In this document: positions 61,909 through 64,000 of the stretch, piece after piece
How positions within the stretch are numbered: position 1 is the first letter of the stretch
Layout: the number at the start of each line of letters is the position of its first letter
Assembly (NCBI RefSeq): GCF_016820575.1
Contig: NZ_JAEMQH010000002.1
Span: 1,051,305 to 1,115,304 of the forward strand
Direction of reading: 5' to 3'
DNA length: 64,000 nt
Origin: Marinobacter sediminum
Lineage (GTDB): Bacteria; Pseudomonadota; Gammaproteobacteria; Pseudomonadales; Oleiphilaceae
The notes under the pieces: generated by a model
What the model saw: only the letters and a program-made list of their open reading frames with translations
Databases searched by the model: none
Told to the model about the DNA's origin: nothing
Program-made: the position numbers and the translations under genes

Positions 61909-63528
61909 TCAGGAAGCTTCAGATGCCGTCCGGAAGTGAGCGATCAATTGCCGCATGGAGAGGGATTCCTGGCGCAGCGCCTCACTGATGGAGCGCGTAT
62001 TCTCAACGCTCTCGACAAGAAAGTCAGCGCTTTCGTCCAAAACCGCGGATCGGCGCCCCACCCGGCCAATTTCGTCGTGCTGGGTGGTGATGGCGGCCGT
62101 AATCTCCGCACTGTGCTGCTCAAGCCGGATAAACCGCTCACCCAGGCCTTCAAGATGTCCTCGCAGGGCCACCAGATGCTCGCGGTTCTGATTGCCCGCT
62201 TCGCTCATTTCTCCCAGCAAGCCGTCTACGCCGCCCACTCCCAACATCAGGTCCTGAACCCACTGCGAGATATTCTGGGTCGATTCAGAGGTCCGCAAAG
62301 AGAGCGTTCGAACTTCATCCGCCACCACCGCAAAACCGCGCCCGTGCTCTCCGGCTCTGGCTGCTTCGATTGCCGCGTTCAACGCCAGCAGATTGGTTTG
62401 CTCGGCAATCTCAGCAATCACGCCGATCACCTGCTCAATTTTCCCGGTCGATTCATTCAGGGCTTGAATGGAAGAAGACACCCGGGAAATGACTTCCACA
62501 GTGTTCTCTGCAGCTTTTTCGCTGGTTACCAGGCGCTCCTGCACCCTGGCATTGGCGGCAACGGCCTCTCTCACGGTGTCTGCTGAGGCGTTCGTGGCCT
62601 GATCAATCGCTGAGGCCTGATCGGCAATGGCCGCCATTGACTGACTGACGTCCTGGATCTGCTGACGGGTTTTCTCCGAGGCCTGCTGCAACGATTCTGC
62701 ACCACGATCCAGGGTGCTGGAGCGCTCGTTCAACCCACCGGCCGCGCCGCGAACGTCACCAATAAATTGCTCAAAACGACTCACCAAGGCGCCCAGGGCA
62801 CGACTGACACCGGCCACTTCGTCTTTGCCGGCCAGTACAGGGATTCGAGTCAGGTCGCTGTGCTCTTCCATGGCCTCCAGCTCCCGGGCAATTCGCCGCA
62901 ATCTCTGGATGACGGACACCCGCAACCACAGGGTCATCAAGATCACCAACGCCAGGAAGCCGACCGAACCGGCCACCAGGAAAGCTTGCTGATCGGACAG
63001 AAAGGCCAGCAGATCGTCAGCGCCGTTTTTAACTGATTCGCGACTACTCTCTTGACGTTCGTTGATAGCCGTCAGCATGGGCTCAAGGGCGGGGAACAGA
63101 TCGAAGTCCACCACCTGACCAACCCGGTAATAGCTCTTTTGTTCTATACCCTCACTCATGGCGTCCATCAGCGACTGAACCCGCTCGAAATCCTCGATGT
63201 GGCTCTCAGACCAGGGTTGCAGACCGCTGTTGGCCTGCACCGCCTCCCAGTGCGCCGGCAGTGAGACGTCCAGGGCCGCAAAAGCCGGCTGGATCTCATC
63301 CCATAGCAATAGCTGGGCTTTAATTTTATAGGCCAGATCCTGGAGCTTGCGGTGAGACTGCTCCAGGTCTGCAAGTAGCCAGGTGTCTTCAAGGTTGGTG
63401 CGGATGAGTTTATCCGAGGCCTCCTCGGCCTTAAGAATGATCGTTCCGGAGAGAGTGGCCAGCCCGGCCAGTGCAAAAACGCAGAGAAAGGCAAAACAGA
63501 AAATGCGAGCGCGAACAGTGCCTAACAT
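61909..63528 (-). CDS. Methyl-accepting chemotaxis protein
   Basis: 539 residues. TM1 (about 8-30), a moderate periplasmic four-helix-bundle-like domain (about 33-180), TM2 (about 184-206), HAMP (about 207-260) and the signalling hairpin with [20 protein letters not shown] at the tip and [18 protein letters not shown]. It is shorter than the receptor at 4786-6783 and has a different sensor. No C-terminal pentapeptide is present. Solitary gene, divergent from azlC. Confidence 0.93.
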   Translation of the reverse strand: MLGTVRARIFCFAFLCVFALAGLATLSGTIILKAEEASDKLIRTNLEDTWLLADLEQSHRKLQDLAYKIKAQLLLWDEIQPAFAALDVSLPAHWEAVQANSGLQPWSESHIEDFERVQSLMDAMSEGIEQKSYYRVGQVVDFDLFPALEPMLTAINERQESSRESVKNGADDLLAFLSDQQAFLVAGSVGFLALVILMTLWLRVSVIQRLRRIARELEAMEEHSDLTRIPVLAGKDEVAGVSRALGALVSRFEQFIGDVRGAAGGLNERSSTLDRGAESLQQASEKTRQQIQDVSQSMAAIADQASAIDQATNASADTVREAVAANARVQERLVTSEKAAENTVEVISRVSSSIQALNESTGKIEQVIGVIAEIAEQTNLLALNAAIEAARAGEHGRGFAVVADEVRTLSLRTSESTQNISQWVQDLMLGVGGVDGLLGEMSEAGNQNREHLVALRGHLEGLGERFIRLEQHSAEITAAITTQHDEIGRVGRRSAVLDESADFLVESVENTRSISEALRQESLSMRQLIAHFRTASEAS

Positions 63529-63696
63529 GACGACTCCAACGACAGACTGAGAGCAGCAGGTTAAGACGGTTCTGTGACGCTTTTATGTCAAAAGGGCGTT
63601 GAAACACCGCCTTTAGCTTTAGTAGCCCGCGCTGAATCGCTTCAAAAACAGGGGCTATTTGCCTATCATCGCGACTTTAAATCAGATTGGATGCTA

Positions 63697-64000
63697 ATGA
63701 ATCACTCCGTCTTTCGGCTGACCTTGCCCATTCTATTCGGCTACCTGCCTCTGGGCATGGCGTTCGGCGTGCTGTTCGCGACCCAGCTGGACTACGCCTG
63801 GTGGATTGCGCCGTTGATGGGCGTGGTGATTTTCGCCGGCGCTGGGCAAATCCTCGCGGTGAGCCTGCTGGCCGCCAATGCCGGATTGGTTGAGGTGTTT
63901 GTGGCGATGTTCGTGCTGAACGCGCGCCATCTGTTTTACGGCCTGTCGTTGCTCGGCCAGTTCCGCGGCGCTGGCTGGCGCAAGGTTTACCTGATCTTTG
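63697..64000 (+). CDS. azlC: AzlC-like branched-chain amino acid permease, 3' end outside the window
   Basis: The first 101 codons of an AzlC-family protein, running off the right edge. The start FRLTLPILFGYLPLGMAFG and the following ARHLFYGLSL segment are typical of AzlC, the large subunit of an AzlCD exporter of branched-chain amino acids. An ATG at 63691 is in frame and an alternative start; no strong ribosome site precedes either. The expected small partner AzlD would lie just past the window. Confidence 0.88.
   Translation, partial: MNHSVFRLTLPILFGYLPLGMAFGVLFATQLDYAWWIAPLMGVVIFAGAGQILAVSLLAANAGLVEVFVAMFVLNARHLFYGLSLLGQFRGAGWRKVYLIF

Noticed and set aside
1..64000. CRISPR arrays, insertion sequences or phage genes
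   Set aside because: I saw no spaced short repeat series, transposase or integrase motifs and no phage structural genes in the window.

Overview
The window looks like chromosome of a Marinobacter-like marine gammaproteobacterium. This is inferred from gene content and order: an xcp-style type II secretion locus with gspC divergent from gspE-M, a gacA-uvrC-pgsA block with tRNA-Gly/tRNA-Cys nearby, a LexA-boxed yebG, and many sensory proteins. By eye the backbone is moderately GC-rich. No database search was possible, so the genus is a suggestion only. The window starts inside a protein-kinase-like gene and ends inside an azlC-like gene.

Layout. (1) 0-10.2 kb is mostly signalling: a kinase-like fragment, a periplasmic binding protein, an Ada-like DNA repair protein, a peptidoglycan-binding-like secreted protein, a chemoreceptor, a 50-residue DUF1127-type protein, a YdcH-like protein, an orphan FabH and a CHASE-GGDEF diguanylate cyclase. 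(2) 10.4-19.8 kb holds SOS-controlled yebG, a DabAB bicarbonate-accumulation pair with a divergent NhaR-like LysR regulator, a Baeyer-Villiger-type monooxygenase, a GntR regulator with a bile-acid-symporter-like transporter, and a J-domain-like membrane protein. (3) 19.9-25.0 kb is a probable sensory operon: TonB-dependent receptor, periplasmic binding protein, hybrid histidine kinase. (4) 25.1-36.4 kb holds gor, a GNAT enzyme, gspM to gspE on the minus strand and gspC on the plus strand. gspD is absent, and gspC is followed by a LapG-like cysteine protease gene. (5) 36.4-40.1 kb is accessory: an Xre/RES toxin-antitoxin pair with a long palindromic operator, an FNT channel, a Coq7-like di-iron protein coupled to an unknown gene, and an old-yellow-enzyme pseudogene.

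(6) 40.1-46.9 kb is the most interesting part. A visibly AT-richer three-gene minus-strand cassette encodes a MazG-like nucleotide pyrophosphohydrolase, a PD-(D/E)XK nuclease fused to a DUF2075-type helicase and a LexA/UmuD-like S24 domain, and a 1281-residue fusion of a SAM-dependent methyltransferase, PLD-like nuclease, SF2 helicase, a second S24-like domain and a DUF3427-like tail. I propose it as a candidate anti-phage or genome-stress system in which damage signalling could act directly on the effector proteins. A YhaN/YhaO (SbcCD-like) pair follows.

(7) 50.9-64 kb: tRNA-Cys and tRNA-Gly, a TPP riboswitch driving thiBPQ, a four-gene MCE/Mla-like lipid transport operon, then pgsA, uvrC and gacA on the minus strand, a YheU-like protein, a second chemoreceptor and an azlC start. 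The thiamine and MCE operons lie between pgsA and the tRNA genes, which are usually adjacent in related bacteria. No stretch over 300 bases lacks a gene.
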